A stretch of 64,000 nt of DNA from CAWIDU01 sp963835055 (GTDB lineage Bacteria; Patescibacteriota; Saccharimonadia; Saccharimonadales; UBA4665), in assembly GCA_963835055.1 (NCBI GenBank), contig CAWIDU010000001.1, positions 248,001 to 312,000 of the forward strand, written 5' to 3'. The notes beneath the pieces are model-generated. The model searched no databases. It had not been told where the DNA came from and worked only from the letters and a program-made list of their open reading frames with translations. Of this stretch, positions 42,957-52,094 are shown in pieces (position 1 is the stretch's first letter; the number at the start of each line of letters is the position of its first letter). A program made the position numbers and the translations under genes.

Positions 42957-45605
42957 ATGAGTGAGGCACGCAAAAAGCTGGTGGTGATTGACGGCAAGTC
43001 GGTGTTTTACCGCGGCTACTACGCCATGCCCAATCTCAGTACCCAGGACGGCACGCCGACCGGCGGCGTTTTCGGCTTTGCCACCATGGCCCTGGAAGTT
43101 CTCAAGCGCTTGAAGCCCGATTACGTGGCCGTGGCCTGGGACAAGCCCAAGACCAACATCCGCAAGCGCCTGGCGCTCTATCCTGAGTATAAAGCCGGCC
43201 GCAAGCCGGCGCCGGCCGACTTCAAAGAACAAATTCCGGTGCTTCAGGAATTACTGAAGGCTTTCGGCTGGCCGCTCTACGAGCTCGACGACTACGAAGC
43301 CGACGACATTATGGGTGCCCTGGCCGTGCAGGCGACCAAGAAGAATCTGGAAACACTACTGGTGACCTCTGATATGGACATGCTGCAGCTGATCAACAAC
43401 GATGTCCACGTTTACGCGCTGAAGACCGGCCTCAGCAACATAGAATTGTATTCGCCCCAAAGCTTCGAAGCCAAATACGGCATCCGCGTCGACCAATTCC
43501 TGGACCTCAAATCGCTGAAAGGCGACAGTTCCGACAACATCCCTGGCGTGCCGGGCATCGGTGAGAAGGGCGCCCTGGAATTATTGAAAAAATATGAAAC
43601 GCTGGACGGCGTCTACGAAAATCTCGACTTGACCAAAGAATCGACCCGCAAAAAACTGGAAGACGGCAAGAAATTGGCCTATCTCAGCAAGGAACTAGCT
43701 CGGATTTGGACCGACGCACCGGTGAAGTTAAATCTGAAAGACATGGACGGCCACGACACTAACCCCGAGAAAATCATGGAATTATTACACAAGCTAGAAT
43801 TCCGGCGTCTGGCTCAGCAATTACCGGAAGTCATGCAGGTCAAGATCAGCGATGCCGGCTTGTCAGTCCATGCGGCCGCCAATTTAAGAGTCGGCAAGCA
43901 TGTCATTATTGACAGTAGTGAGAAGTTGAAGCAGGTGAAGATCGGTCATTCCGATGTCATGTATATTCACTCGCGTTCGGCCGGCAAACATGGCCGCGAG
44001 CCGCAAGTGTTAATAATTAGTCCCGACGGTAACCCAATTTACACCTTCGATTTAACTAAAGTTAACATCAAAACAGTGGTCGACAATTTCAAAGACGTCC
44101 GGCCCCTAGTCGGCTATGACCTCAAATCGACGCTTCAAGTCCTGCTCGAAATGGGCGTCAAGGACCTGCCAGCTGTCGGCCACGACGTGCTGGTCGGCGC
44201 TTTCCTGATCAATTCGCTGCGCCGCGAGCAGAGCCTAACCGAGCTGGCCCAGACTGACTTGGGTTATGAGGGCTCGCCGTTCGAAGACCTCGACCGCGAA
44301 GAAGTTATGACCCGGGCACCGGAAATTATCGCCGTGTTGCATGGCCTGCATCAGAACCAGCTAGAAGACTTCGCCAAATTGCCCAAGCTAGAGAAGTTGG
44401 CCGCCGACACCGACTGGCCAGTCATCCCGGTGCTGGCGCGTATGGAATACGTTGGCATCGAGCTCAATAGCAAATATTTAATTAAATTCGCCGACGAAAT
44501 TAATGATTTAATTTCTGATTACGAGCAGAAAATTTATGGTTTCGCCGACCAAGATTTCAATATCAGTTCGCCAACGCAATTGGCCGAAATTCTGTTCGAC
44601 AAGTTGAAGCTGCCAGACAAAGGTATCAAGAAAGGCAAGACCGGCTACAGCACGGCAGCCAGCGAACTCGACAAACTGCGCGGCCAACACCCGATAATAG
44701 ACCTGATCACCCAATATAGGGAGGTTACCAAGCTCAAGAACACCTATGTCGACACCCTGCCGGCCCAAGTCGACGAGCAGTCGCGGCTGCACACCACTTT
44801 CGGCCTGACCAATGCGCAAACTGGTCGCCTGAACAGTTCTGATCCTAATCTACAAAACATTCCAATTCGCACAGACCTCGGCCGGCGGATTCGGACGGCG
44901 TTCGTGGCCGGCAAGGGCCAGCGGCTAATCAGCGCCGATTACTCGCAGTTCGAGCTGCGGCTGGCGGCGGTGCTGGCCGGCGATCAGAACATGATTGACG
45001 CCTTCAACCGCGGTGCCGACATTCACACCCTGACGGCCGCCGAGGTCTATGGCCGCACGCCGGAAGATGTTACGAAACAGATGCGCCACGCCGCCAAGGC
45101 GGTCAACTTCGGCACCATGTATGGCCAAGGTCCGCACGCCCTGAGTCAGCTGACGGGCATGGATTTCGCCGCCGCCAAGCACTTCATCGACCGCTATTTC
45201 GAAATCCGCCCGAAGCTCAAGGAATTTATTGAGAAAACCCGCCAGCAAGCCATCGACCAGGGCTACGTTGAGACCATTTTCGGTCGCCGCCGGCCAACGC
45301 CGGACGCCCATTCCAGCAATTTCGTGGTCCGCGAGGCCGCCCTGCGGGCCGCCGTCAACATGCCTCTGCAGGGCAGCGCCGCTGATATCATGAAGCTGGC
45401 CATGGTCAAAGTTGACCAGCTGCTCAGCGAACACGACGGCTGCAATATGTTATTACAAATCCACGACAGCATACTGGTCGAGTGCCCGGAAAAGGTCGCC
45501 GAGCGCGTCGGCGAGCAGATCCAGACAACCATGGAAAACGCCTACAAACTGCCCGTCCGCCTCGACGTCGACGTCACCATCGGCAAAAATTGGGGCGAAC
45601 TGTGA
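42957..45605 (+). CDS. polA: DNA polymerase I
   Basis: 882 residues. The 5'-3' exonuclease domain (1-290: LVVIDGKSVFYRGYYAM, YEADDIMGALA, KGDSSDNIPGVPGIGEKGA) is intact. The 3'-5' exonuclease fold (about 310-480) is present but lacks the D-x-E and later Asp residues, so proofreading is probably lost. The polymerase domain is complete: DYSQFELRLAAVLAGD (motif A), RHAAKAVNFGTMYGQG (motif B) and QIHDSILVECPE (motif C, HDS in place of the usual HDE). It removes primers and fills gaps. The stop overlaps the GTG of the next gene. Confidence 0.96.
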   Translation: MSEARKKLVVIDGKSVFYRGYYAMPNLSTQDGTPTGGVFGFATMALEVLKRLKPDYVAVAWDKPKTNIRKRLALYPEYKAGRKPAPADFKEQIPVLQELLKAFGWPLYELDDYEADDIMGALAVQATKKNLETLLVTSDMDMLQLINNDVHVYALKTGLSNIELYSPQSFEAKYGIRVDQFLDLKSLKGDSSDNIPGVPGIGEKGALELLKKYETLDGVYENLDLTKESTRKKLEDGKKLAYLSKELARIWTDAPVKLNLKDMDGHDTNPEKIMELLHKLEFRRLAQQLPEVMQVKISDAGLSVHAAANLRVGKHVIIDSSEKLKQVKIGHSDVMYIHSRSAGKHGREPQVLIISPDGNPIYTFDLTKVNIKTVVDNFKDVRPLVGYDLKSTLQVLLEMGVKDLPAVGHDVLVGAFLINSLRREQSLTELAQTDLGYEGSPFEDLDREEVMTRAPEIIAVLHGLHQNQLEDFAKLPKLEKLAADTDWPVIPVLARMEYVGIELNSKYLIKFADEINDLISDYEQKIYGFADQDFNISSPTQLAEILFDKLKLPDKGIKKGKTGYSTAASELDKLRGQHPIIDLITQYREVTKLKNTYVDTLPAQVDEQSRLHTTFGLTNAQTGRLNSSDPNLQNIPIRTDLGRRIRTAFVAGKGQRLISADYSQFELRLAAVLAGDQNMIDAFNRGADIHTLTAAEVYGRTPEDVTKQMRHAAKAVNFGTMYGQGPHALSQLTGMDFAAAKHFIDRYFEIRPKLKEFIEKTRQQAIDQGYVETIFGRRRPTPDAHSSNFVVREAALRAAVNMPLQGSAADIMKLAMVKVDQLLSEHDGCNMLLQIHDSILVECPEKVAERVGEQIQTTMENAYKLPVRLDVDVTIGKNWGEL

Positions 45606-46324
45606 GCGATTTACGAGTGGAGGCTACCAGCCCGACCCAATATGATGACGCAGACATGAATTGGGCGCATGAAGGCGATTATAATTCACCAGTACGCACT
45701 TGGATGCGCGAATATGTCGAGCCAATTATCGAAGAGGTTAAACCGCTAAGCGTATTAGATGTTGGCAGTGGCACTGGTTGGCTGGCACGAACGGTTTTTG
45801 AACACGGCGCTACAACATATGTCGGAATTGATCCGTCAGAGCGTAACTGCCGCGAAGCAAGCGCCACCTATCCTCAGGGACGGTTTGTGGTAAGCGGCAT
45901 TGAAGATTATCAGACTGACCTGAAATTTGACCTGATTGCTTGCTTGATGGCGACGGAGCATATCGATGATCTCGCAGCGACTTTTCGGAAGTGGCACGGA
46001 ATGTTAAACCCAAACGCCTTACTTCTAATTGTGGCAGCAGGCAAACAAGCCTTTACCATGGAACGCTTTGGTTATCATATTGAGATACAAGATGAAGGTG
46101 ATGAAACTGTGGTCCGTACACTTCGTTCCTCCTATCCCTCAACAACTGATATTATTCGAGACGTTAAACGTTTCAATGAAATTGCCACTAATGAAGACTT
46201 TATCTTAAGAAGCAATACACCGATGTTTGCCACGGAGCCATTCGTGAAAGCTCGTCCACATTATCAAATCTATTTCAAAATACCCTTATTCCAGCTGCTA
46301 GAATATGAGCCGCAAAATTTATAA
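45602..46324 (+). CDS. SAM-dependent class I methyltransferase
   Basis: 240 residues from GTG (MSDLRVEATSPTQYDDADMN), overlapping the polA TGA; ATG at 45656 is the alternative. SAM motif I VLDVGSGTGWLARTVFE, motif II GIDPSERNCREA, and FDLIACLMATEHIDD (motif IV). It resembles UbiE/Coq5-like small-molecule methyltransferases. AT-richer than polA. Substrate unknown. Confidence 0.83.
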   Translation: MSDLRVEATSPTQYDDADMNWAHEGDYNSPVRTWMREYVEPIIEEVKPLSVLDVGSGTGWLARTVFEHGATTYVGIDPSERNCREASATYPQGRFVVSGIEDYQTDLKFDLIACLMATEHIDDLAATFRKWHGMLNPNALLLIVAAGKQAFTMERFGYHIEIQDEGDETVVRTLRSSYPSTTDIIRDVKRFNEIATNEDFILRSNTPMFATEPFVKARPHYQIYFKIPLFQLLEYEPQNL

Positions 46325-46619
46325 CAAACTAGTTCGGGACAAGATTCCGGAGATAATCCAAGCAGAAGGGAAGTCGCTGAAAACGCGGATTTTGACTGAC
46401 GAAGAGTACCTAGAAGCCTTACTGGCAAAATTAGAGGAAGAAGTCGCTGAATTAAAGGAGGCTCGCAACATCGAGGAAATGGGCGATGTTCACGAAGTTC
46501 TTAGGGCTCTGGCCGATGTTTTGGGGATCGACCGTGACGAATTGGAGAAGGTCCGGGCCGACAAGGCTGCCAAGCGCGGCGGTTTTCAGCAGAAAATTTA
46601 TTTAAAAAGCGTAGAATAA
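46305..46619 (+). CDS. MazG-like/phosphoribosyl-ATP pyrophosphohydrolase-like protein
   Basis: 104 residues. KIYNKLVRDKIPEIIQ is the standard start of this house-cleaning NTP pyrophosphatase group, with EEEVAELKEA and GDVHEVLRALADVLG holding the acidic metal ligands (E-x-x-E...E-x-x-D-like). It probably removes aberrant nucleotides. Starts inside the methyltransferase 3' end. Confidence 0.85.
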   Translation: MSRKIYNKLVRDKIPEIIQAEGKSLKTRILTDEEYLEALLAKLEEEVAELKEARNIEEMGDVHEVLRALADVLGIDRDELEKVRADKAAKRGGFQQKIYLKSVE

Positions 46620-46623
46620 TCTA

Positions 46624-47022
46624 ATGGACAACCAGGTAACGGTCAAGGCGATTATTCAAAATCCGGCAGGCAAGTTCCTCATCGTTCGCGAAAAGGAGCG
46701 TTGGCAAGCAGTCGGCGGCCGGCTAGAGAAAGGCGAAAAGCTCGAGGACGGCCTGCGGCGCGAAACAGAGGAAGAAACCGGCATCACGGACATGGAAGTC
46801 GGCAAAGTTATTCACGTTGACGAGTGGTTTTCGAAGCCAGAAGGCGAGCTGAAGCACATCGTAGCGCTGTTTTTCTTATGCAAGGTTAAGTCGGACAAGA
46901 TTACGCTCAGCGAAGAGCACAATAAGTACGCCTGGATCAGCCCCAACGAACTTGGCGATTACGAGGGTATCATCGAAAAAGAGATCGTGCAGGCGATTCT
47001 GATCGCCGGGCGCGCCGTCTAA
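46624..47022 (+). CDS. NUDIX hydrolase
   Basis: 132 residues. NUDIX box GGRLEKGEKLEDGLRRETEE followed by ETGI fits GX5EX7REUXEEXGU. TAGAAT ends 6 bases before the ATG. It probably hydrolyses damaged or signalling nucleotides; adjacent to the MazG-like gene, suggesting a shared sanitising role. Confidence 0.9.
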   Translation: MDNQVTVKAIIQNPAGKFLIVREKERWQAVGGRLEKGEKLEDGLRRETEEETGITDMEVGKVIHVDEWFSKPEGELKHIVALFFLCKVKSDKITLSEEHNKYAWISPNELGDYEGIIEKEIVQAILIAGRAV

Positions 47023-47798
47023 GCAGCTTGAGCGAACGGATAATAAACCTGCGGATCTTCGGTCATGCTTTTTGGTTCTAGGAAGGGCACGGCTCGGAGA
47101 TTGCCCCGCTCAGCAGCGACATAGCCGATATAGTCAACAACTAGACCAGTCCATGCTTTTTGCAGATTGGCGCCGGCGGCTATAGTCGGAGATTGCTCTT
47201 GGCCAACATCATTGACGCCTGTGGCGTGTAGCAGTTTAATAAATTTACGCTGCACTTCATTTAGGGTCAAAGTTTGACCTACAAGCTCGTTAAATGATAG
47301 CCAAGCCGAGCTTACACCACCGTCCGGCTTTGGAGGGTTTACACCAAATAAGAGGGGTAACCTGTCAGCTACAGCCGCACCCAAATCAATACCCGTATGG
47401 GCACCCTCAAGTCGCCGACGATAGTAGTCGTCCTGGTCAGTGGCCTGCATGTGACATTGAATACGGAATAAACCCGACAAGTACATCTGAGCGCACAATA
47501 TCTGCCTGGCCATAGCATAATCCTTTTGCTCCGGACGCATATCAAAATAATGATCGCTTAAACCGGTGGTCCATTCTTCTAGACGGTTGAAATGACTGCG
47601 ATTTTTTTCGGCATCATTGTTGCCGGGAGCTTCGTAAGGTAGCGACAGCTGTGTTCGGAAATCATCAAACTCATCCAGAAAATGATTGCGGCCGGTTGTT
47701 GAACTGCCAACCTCTCTCATTAACCAACTGCTTAGACCGCTTGCAATAAGCGTAGCGACCGGCTCAAACTCAGGATCTTGAACGCGCTGCTCTGACAT
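47019..47798 (-). CDS. Unknown protein (259 aa)
   Basis: Start at MSEQRVQDPEFEPVATLIAS is chosen because a minus-strand TACAAT ends 8 bases before it; a longer frame to 47855 would add a hydrophobic leader but overlaps this promoter. Mostly helical, with RPEQKDYAMARQILCAQMYL and EGAHTGIDLGAAVADRLPLL. No family recognised. Convergent with the NUDIX gene (4-base overlap). Confidence 0.65.
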   Translation of the reverse strand: MSEQRVQDPEFEPVATLIASGLSSWLMREVGSSTTGRNHFLDEFDDFRTQLSLPYEAPGNNDAEKNRSHFNRLEEWTTGLSDHYFDMRPEQKDYAMARQILCAQMYLSGLFRIQCHMQATDQDDYYRRRLEGAHTGIDLGAAVADRLPLLFGVNPPKPDGGVSSAWLSFNELVGQTLTLNEVQRKFIKLLHATGVNDVGQEQSPTIAAGANLQKAWTGLVVDYIGYVAAERGNLRAVPFLEPKSMTEDPQVYYPFAQAA

Positions 47799-47875
47799 AG
47801 GCGTACATTGTAACAGAATTATTGATAAGAGTAAATATAACGAGCCCTTTGTCAAGTCTGTTAAAATTGAATATT

Positions 47876-48304
47876 ATGGCTAACGAGAAGCTATTCTATA
47901 TTGGCGTGAAAGGCCTGGTTGAGGATGAGAAAAGCCGTATTCTGCTGTTGCTAGCCGATGTTTCCAAGCACCGTGGCAACACCGAACCTTATTGGGATAT
48001 CCCTGGTGGCCGGATTAAGGAAGGTGCCACTGTTTTGGAAACTTTACAGCGAGAAATCGATGAAGAGACCGGCCTGAAAGCCAGGTTGCCGCAATTCCTA
48101 ACAGCCGTCGTTTCCAATCACCAGGTGCCAATCGACGATAAACAGTGGGCGGGGTTAGTATTAATGGTTTATAAAGTGAAAGTGCCCGCTGCTGCCGAAA
48201 TTACCATCAGCCCGGAGCACACCGAATTTCGCTGGTTCACCAGAGATGAGGCCAAGAAGCGCTTGGCGCACAAATATCCGCCAGAATTTACCGACCAACT
48301 GTAG
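47876..48304 (+). CDS. NUDIX hydrolase
   Basis: 142 residues. DIPGGRIKEGATVLETLQRE plus IDEETGL forms the NUDIX box; the first Glu of the pattern (GX5E) is Ala, but the catalytic REXXEE core remains. TAAAAT ends 8 bases before the ATG, favouring this start over the in-frame ATG at 47822. Convergent with the next membrane gene. Confidence 0.88.
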   Translation: MANEKLFYIGVKGLVEDEKSRILLLLADVSKHRGNTEPYWDIPGGRIKEGATVLETLQREIDEETGLKARLPQFLTAVVSNHQVPIDDKQWAGLVLMVYKVKVPAAAEITISPEHTEFRWFTRDEAKKRLAHKYPPEFTDQL

Positions 48305-48740
48305 GCTTGCGGCGTTGGCGGGGGCGGTTGTGGGCCGAAACAATGCGGTTGCCGCCGGCGCGCATCAGCCGCCAGGCTAACGAAATGATCCAGACGGCTA
48401 GAATCAGGTCGATCAGACTGGTGCCGAGACTGAGATAATCGGTGTAGTGCTTAGCGTTGAGCAGGGCAACCAGAATAATAACGACTTCGGCGGCGATCAG
48501 CAGCTGTGCCATCCGTCGGTTGCGCTGATCTTGGGCGGTGTAACCGACCACCCAGACGATGGCGAACCAGCCAGCCGTCAGCAGGAAAAAAATCAACGAT
48601 ACGATCAGGTTGCTGACGCAGTCGCCGTGGCTGTCGCGGCAGGTTGTGACGATGGAATTGAGGCCGTTGGCGAAGCCGAGCAGGCTGAGGACGATGAACT
48701 GAATAAGAGTGGCCAGGCCGGTTTCGTAGGTCAGCTTCAT
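48288..48740 (-). CDS. Four-helix membrane protein (150 aa)
   Basis: Helices at about 8-30, 42-65, 78-95 and 103-122, two cysteines in the first loop (TTCRDSHGDC), and a strongly basic C-terminal tail. No family recognised; topology suggests both ends in the cytoplasm. Confidence 0.65.
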   Translation of the reverse strand: MKLTYETGLATLIQFIVLSLLGFANGLNSIVTTCRDSHGDCVSNLIVSLIFFLLTAGWFAIVWVVGYTAQDQRNRRMAQLLIAAEVVIILVALLNAKHYTDYLSLGTSLIDLILAVWIISLAWRLMRAGGNRIVSAHNRPRQRRKPTVGR

Positions 48741-48843
48741 GCCTATTCATTATAGCGCTAGCGTTTCCAGAAAAGCATAAAAACCTTGCAAAATACAACT
48801 AATAATGTTAATATAAGACTATTCTCAAGGGAGTCGACCACCT

Positions 48844-49404
48844 ATGATTCGTTATTTCGTCGGTTTCGCGCTGACCATCGGGCTGATTATCATCCTGATA
48901 CTGCTGCTATTCGGCGGTGGGGGTGGCAAGAGCAAAGCTCCAGTAGTACCGCGAACGCTTAACAGTTACGCGGCCACTGACGCTATGGCACGACTGACGA
49001 TTGACGGTCCGATTAACGCGCCGCAGAACCACCAGGAAGTGCAGGTTAGCATTGGCCAGGACGGTACGACCTTCGAACAGCTGCAGGGCTACGACGGCAC
49101 CGTTGTTAACCAGCAGACTTTCACCAATAGCCAGACCAGTTACGCTGTGTTCTTGCACGCTCTGACCTTGGCCGGCTTCACCAGAGGCAACACCAGTGCT
49201 GCTCTCAAGGACGAACGCGGCTATTGTCCGCTTGGTGACCGCTACATCTTCGAGTTTGTGAACAACGGCCAGGACCTCGAGCGTTTCTGGGCCACCAGTT
49301 GCGGCAACCCGAAAACTTTTCTAGGCAACACCAATCTGACGATTGATCTGTTCGAAGCCCAGGTGCCCGGCTATGCTACGCTGACCCAGAACATCCAGTT
49401 CTAA
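48844..49404 (+). CDS. Membrane-anchored unknown protein (186 aa)
   Basis: One N-terminal helix (about 5-24) followed by a Gly-rich linker and a globular extracytoplasmic domain with two cysteines (GYCPLGDR and TSCGNPK) that may pair. AGGGAGTCG lies upstream of the ATG. No family recognised; probably on the outer face of the membrane. Confidence 0.65.
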   Translation: MIRYFVGFALTIGLIIILILLLFGGGGGKSKAPVVPRTLNSYAATDAMARLTIDGPINAPQNHQEVQVSIGQDGTTFEQLQGYDGTVVNQQTFTNSQTSYAVFLHALTLAGFTRGNTSAALKDERGYCPLGDRYIFEFVNNGQDLERFWATSCGNPKTFLGNTNLTIDLFEAQVPGYATLTQNIQF

Positions 49405-49421
49405 CCCTTCATATATATACG

Positions 49422-49427
49422 TATAAT
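49422..49427 (+). promoter_or_regulatory. -10 box (TATAAT) of the HAD gene
   Basis: Perfect hexamer ending 6 bases before the ATG at 49434. Confidence 0.7.
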
Positions 49428-49433
49428 AGATAG

Positions 49434-50006
49434 ATGATCAAAGCTGTTATCTTCGACTGCTTCGGGGTGTTGGCTACGGAAAGCTGGATTGCTTTTAAGG
49501 ATAAACACTTCGGCGACCAGCCGGAAAAAATGAAACGGGCAACCGAGCTCAGCCGCTTAATTGATACGGGCGCTATTAGTTATGACGAATCAATTCTAGA
49601 AATTGCTGATATGGCTGGGATTAAGCCTCAAGAACTAGACTATCTTTTCAAGAACGTCACGGCCAATGACCAATTACTAACGTATATTCGCAAGGAGCTA
49701 AAATCAACATACAAAATCGGCATGCTCAGTAATGTCGGCAGTGACTGGCTGTATTCAATTTTCGACAAGTCAGATATCGCCTTGTTCGACGCGACTGCGC
49801 TGTCTCATGAATCCGGTATCGTTAAGCCCGACCCACGAGCTTATAGAGCGATTGCCGATAAATTGGGGCTTGAACCGCAAGAATGTGTGTTCGTGGATGA
49901 CCTGCAGCGCAATATTGAAGGTGCTCGCCAGTTTGGCATGCAGGCGGTATTATACGAAGATTTTGATCAGTTTAAGAAGACACTGGACGAACTGCTGAAG
50001 GCTTAG
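49434..50006 (+). CDS. HAD-like hydrolase, subfamily IA
   Basis: 190 residues. Motif I here is VIFDCFGVLA (the second Asp of DxD is Cys), motif II MLSNVG, Lys in GIVKPDPRAY and motif III FVDDLQRNIEGAR. A cytoplasmic phosphatase of unknown substrate; the D-to-C change may weaken phosphatase activity. Leaderless promoter. The stop overlaps the convergent DciA-like gene by 4 bases. Confidence 0.87.
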   Translation: MIKAVIFDCFGVLATESWIAFKDKHFGDQPEKMKRATELSRLIDTGAISYDESILEIADMAGIKPQELDYLFKNVTANDQLLTYIRKELKSTYKIGMLSNVGSDWLYSIFDKSDIALFDATALSHESGIVKPDPRAYRAIADKLGLEPQECVFVDDLQRNIEGARQFGMQAVLYEDFDQFKKTLDELLKA

Positions 50007-50239
50007 CCAATCCGAAAAGTTAGGCGTTTGGTCAGCTGACAGCGGCGTTTGATATCGGGGCCGCGTAGCCTGAGAGTGTTAGCCAGAGCGGCGCTGGGCA
50101 CTTGGATAACTATGTCGCGCTCGCGGATTAGCACGCCGACGGTGGTATGGAATTCATCCTGGACGTACTTCTTGATACTGACCATCTCCGGCGGCTCGTC
50201 GAAATTTTTGTCACCCAAGATATTACTCAGACTGTCCAT
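50003..50239 (-). CDS. DUF721/DciA-like small protein
   Basis: 78 residues. VSIKKYVQDEFHTTVGVLIRE followed by DIVIQVPSAALANTLRLRGPDI resembles the KH-like core of DciA, the ancestral loader of the replicative helicase DnaB. Shorter than most members. Divergent from mutM, whose -10 lies 9 bases beyond the start. Confidence 0.6.
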   Translation of the reverse strand: MDSLSNILGDKNFDEPPEMVSIKKYVQDEFHTTVGVLIRERDIVIQVPSAALANTLRLRGPDIKRRCQLTKRLTFRIG

Positions 50240-50247
50240 GACTCCAT

Positions 50248-50253
50248 TATAAT
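50248..50253 (+). promoter_or_regulatory. -10 box (TATAAT) of mutM
   Basis: Perfect hexamer ending 9 bases before the ATG at 50263. Confidence 0.65.
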
Positions 50254-50262
50254 AGATAAACT

Positions 50263-51138
50263 ATGCCGGAGTTGCCTGAGGTTGAAACGGTGCGGGTGGG
50301 GCTGCAGCGTTTGCTGCCGGGCCGCGCTGTGGCCAGCGTCGACCACGACTGGCCTAAATCTTTCCCGAATGCGCCGGCCGATGTCCAAGAATTTCTGGTC
50401 GGTGCCAAAGTTGTCACCGTAAAACGCCGCGCCAAGGTGTTATTAATTGAACTCTCGTCGAAGTATTCATTGGTGATTCATCTCAAGATGACCGGCCAAC
50501 TGGTCTTCCGCAGCCCGACAGAGAAGTTCGGCGCAGGGCACCCCAGCGACAGCTTGATCGGCCGGCTACCGGATAAATCAACTCGCGTGACCCTAACTTT
50601 CGCCGACGGCGCCAAGCTGTTCTTCAACGACCAGCGCAAGTTCGGCTGGATGCGGCTGATACCGACGGCCGAAGTTATGAATCTCGACTTTTTCCAAAAA
50701 GTCGGACCCGAGCCACTAGCTGCCGATTTCACATGGCAAGATTTGCGTTTAGGTTTAGAAAGGCGCAAGAACTCTAATATCAAAGCCGTCTTGCTCGACC
50801 AGACAGTGGTTGCCGGCATCGGTAATATTTATGCTGACGAAGCCCTTTGGGGTGCCAAAATTCACCCCACAACACTGGTCAAAGACCTCTCAGCGGCCAA
50901 ATTTCACAAACTCTACGACGAGTTAATTTACGTCTTGAAATTGTCCATCGAGAAAGGCGGCTCCAGCGACCGCAACTACGTCAACGCCGAGGGCAAGAAG
51001 GGCAGTTACATCAGTTTCGCCCGAGTTTTCCGGCGCGAAGGCCAACCCTGCCCGCGCTGCGGCACGACGATCATCAAAACCCGTGTCGCCGGCCGCGGCA
51101 CCCACCTCTGTCCGAAGTGCCAGAAAGAGCCGAAATGA
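50263..51138 (+). CDS. mutM: Formamidopyrimidine-DNA glycosylase
   Basis: 291 residues. Catalytic N-terminus PELPEVETVRVGL (Pro2/Glu3), HLKMTGQL, helix-two-turn-helix VVAGIGNIYADEALWGAKIHP, and a C-terminal zinc finger CPRCG...CPKCQ. It removes 8-oxoguanine and nicks the strand. ATGA overlap with holA. Confidence 0.96.
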   Translation: MPELPEVETVRVGLQRLLPGRAVASVDHDWPKSFPNAPADVQEFLVGAKVVTVKRRAKVLLIELSSKYSLVIHLKMTGQLVFRSPTEKFGAGHPSDSLIGRLPDKSTRVTLTFADGAKLFFNDQRKFGWMRLIPTAEVMNLDFFQKVGPEPLAADFTWQDLRLGLERRKNSNIKAVLLDQTVVAGIGNIYADEALWGAKIHPTTLVKDLSAAKFHKLYDELIYVLKLSIEKGGSSDRNYVNAEGKKGSYISFARVFRREGQPCPRCGTTIIKTRVAGRGTHLCPKCQKEPK

Positions 51139-52055
51139 TTATCACCCTGACTGGCGAGAACAGTTTCGCGCTGCAGCAAGAGCTTTCCAAAATTACCCAG
51201 GCTTTCGTGAAAGAGCAGGGCGATTTGGCTATGGAGAGAATTGACGGTGAGGAAGCTGAGTATGAAAAAATTCGCGAAGCACTGACCAGCTTGCCGTTCC
51301 TGGCGAGCAAAAAATTAGTCGTGCTGCGAGCGCCGAGCAAGAATAAATCGTTCGCTGAAAATTTCGAACAACTCGCCGGCGAAATCCCGGACACGACTGA
51401 CACAATTATCGTCGAGCCGAAGCTAGACCGACGCTTGAGCTATTATAAATTTCTGAAAAAAGCGACTGACTTCCGCGACTTTCCGGAGCTCGATAATAAC
51501 GGCCTGGCACGCTGGCTAACAGAGGCGGCGAAAGCCCAAAACGGCACATTAAGTATCGGTGATGCGCACTATCTCGTGGAGCGCGTCGGCGCCAGCCAAC
51601 AATTATTGTCCAACGAGCTGGCCAAGCTCTTATTATATGACTCGGCGATTTCGCGTCGGACCATCGACCTGCTCACCGACCCGGCGCCGCAGAGCACGAT
51701 CTTCCAATTGCTGGAGGCGGCTTTCGCTGGCAACACCAAGCGGGCGCTCAATTTGTACGCCGAGCAGCGGGCGCAGAAAGTCGAGCCGCCGCAAATCATC
51801 GCCATGCTGGCCTGGCAGCTGCACGTTCTGGCGATCATCAAGACGGCCAAGGACAAATCGGCCGACGACATCGCCCGCGAGGCCAAACTTAACCCGTTCG
51901 TCGTCCGCAAGAGCCAGGGGATTGCCCGTGACCTGTCATTAACCGAGCTGAAAAAACTGATTTCCCGCTTGTTAGAGATCGACGTTGGCAGCAAAAGCTC
52001 CAAGCTCGACCCCGACGAAGCGCTACAGCACTACCTTTTAACGCTCGGCCATTAA
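51135..52055 (+). CDS. holA: DNA polymerase III delta subunit
   Basis: 306 residues from MIITLTGENSFALQQELSKI. The AAA-like N-terminal domain lacks a functional P-loop, as normal for delta; the collar domain holds LLEAAFAGNTKRALNLY and IIAMLAWQLHVLAIIK. It opens the sliding clamp. The start at the ATGA overlap with mutM is preferred to a much longer frame that would run inside mutM. Confidence 0.9.
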   Translation: MIITLTGENSFALQQELSKITQAFVKEQGDLAMERIDGEEAEYEKIREALTSLPFLASKKLVVLRAPSKNKSFAENFEQLAGEIPDTTDTIIVEPKLDRRLSYYKFLKKATDFRDFPELDNNGLARWLTEAAKAQNGTLSIGDAHYLVERVGASQQLLSNELAKLLLYDSAISRRTIDLLTDPAPQSTIFQLLEAAFAGNTKRALNLYAEQRAQKVEPPQIIAMLAWQLHVLAIIKTAKDKSADDIAREAKLNPFVVRKSQGIARDLSLTELKKLISRLLEIDVGSKSSKLDPDEALQHYLLTLGH

Positions 52056-52056
52056 G

Positions 52057-52085
52057 TTGACATTTAACTAACTCTGTGCTACAAT
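52057..52085 (+). promoter_or_regulatory. Promoter TTGACA-17-TACAAT with extended -10
   Basis: -35 is consensus, spacer 17, TGC precedes TACAAT. The -10 ends 9 bases before the ATG at 52095, so the mRNA is almost leaderless. Confidence 0.85.
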
Positions 52086-52094
52086 AGTACTATT

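Noticed and set aside
45482..45601. Extended N-terminus of the methyltransferase
   Set aside because: It runs inside the polA 3' end and is Arg-rich shadow sequence; the GTG at 45602 or ATG at 45656 is better.
50847..51134. Extended N-terminus of holA
   Set aside because: The extra 96 residues lie inside mutM in another frame and do not belong to the delta subunit; the ATGA overlap start fits better.
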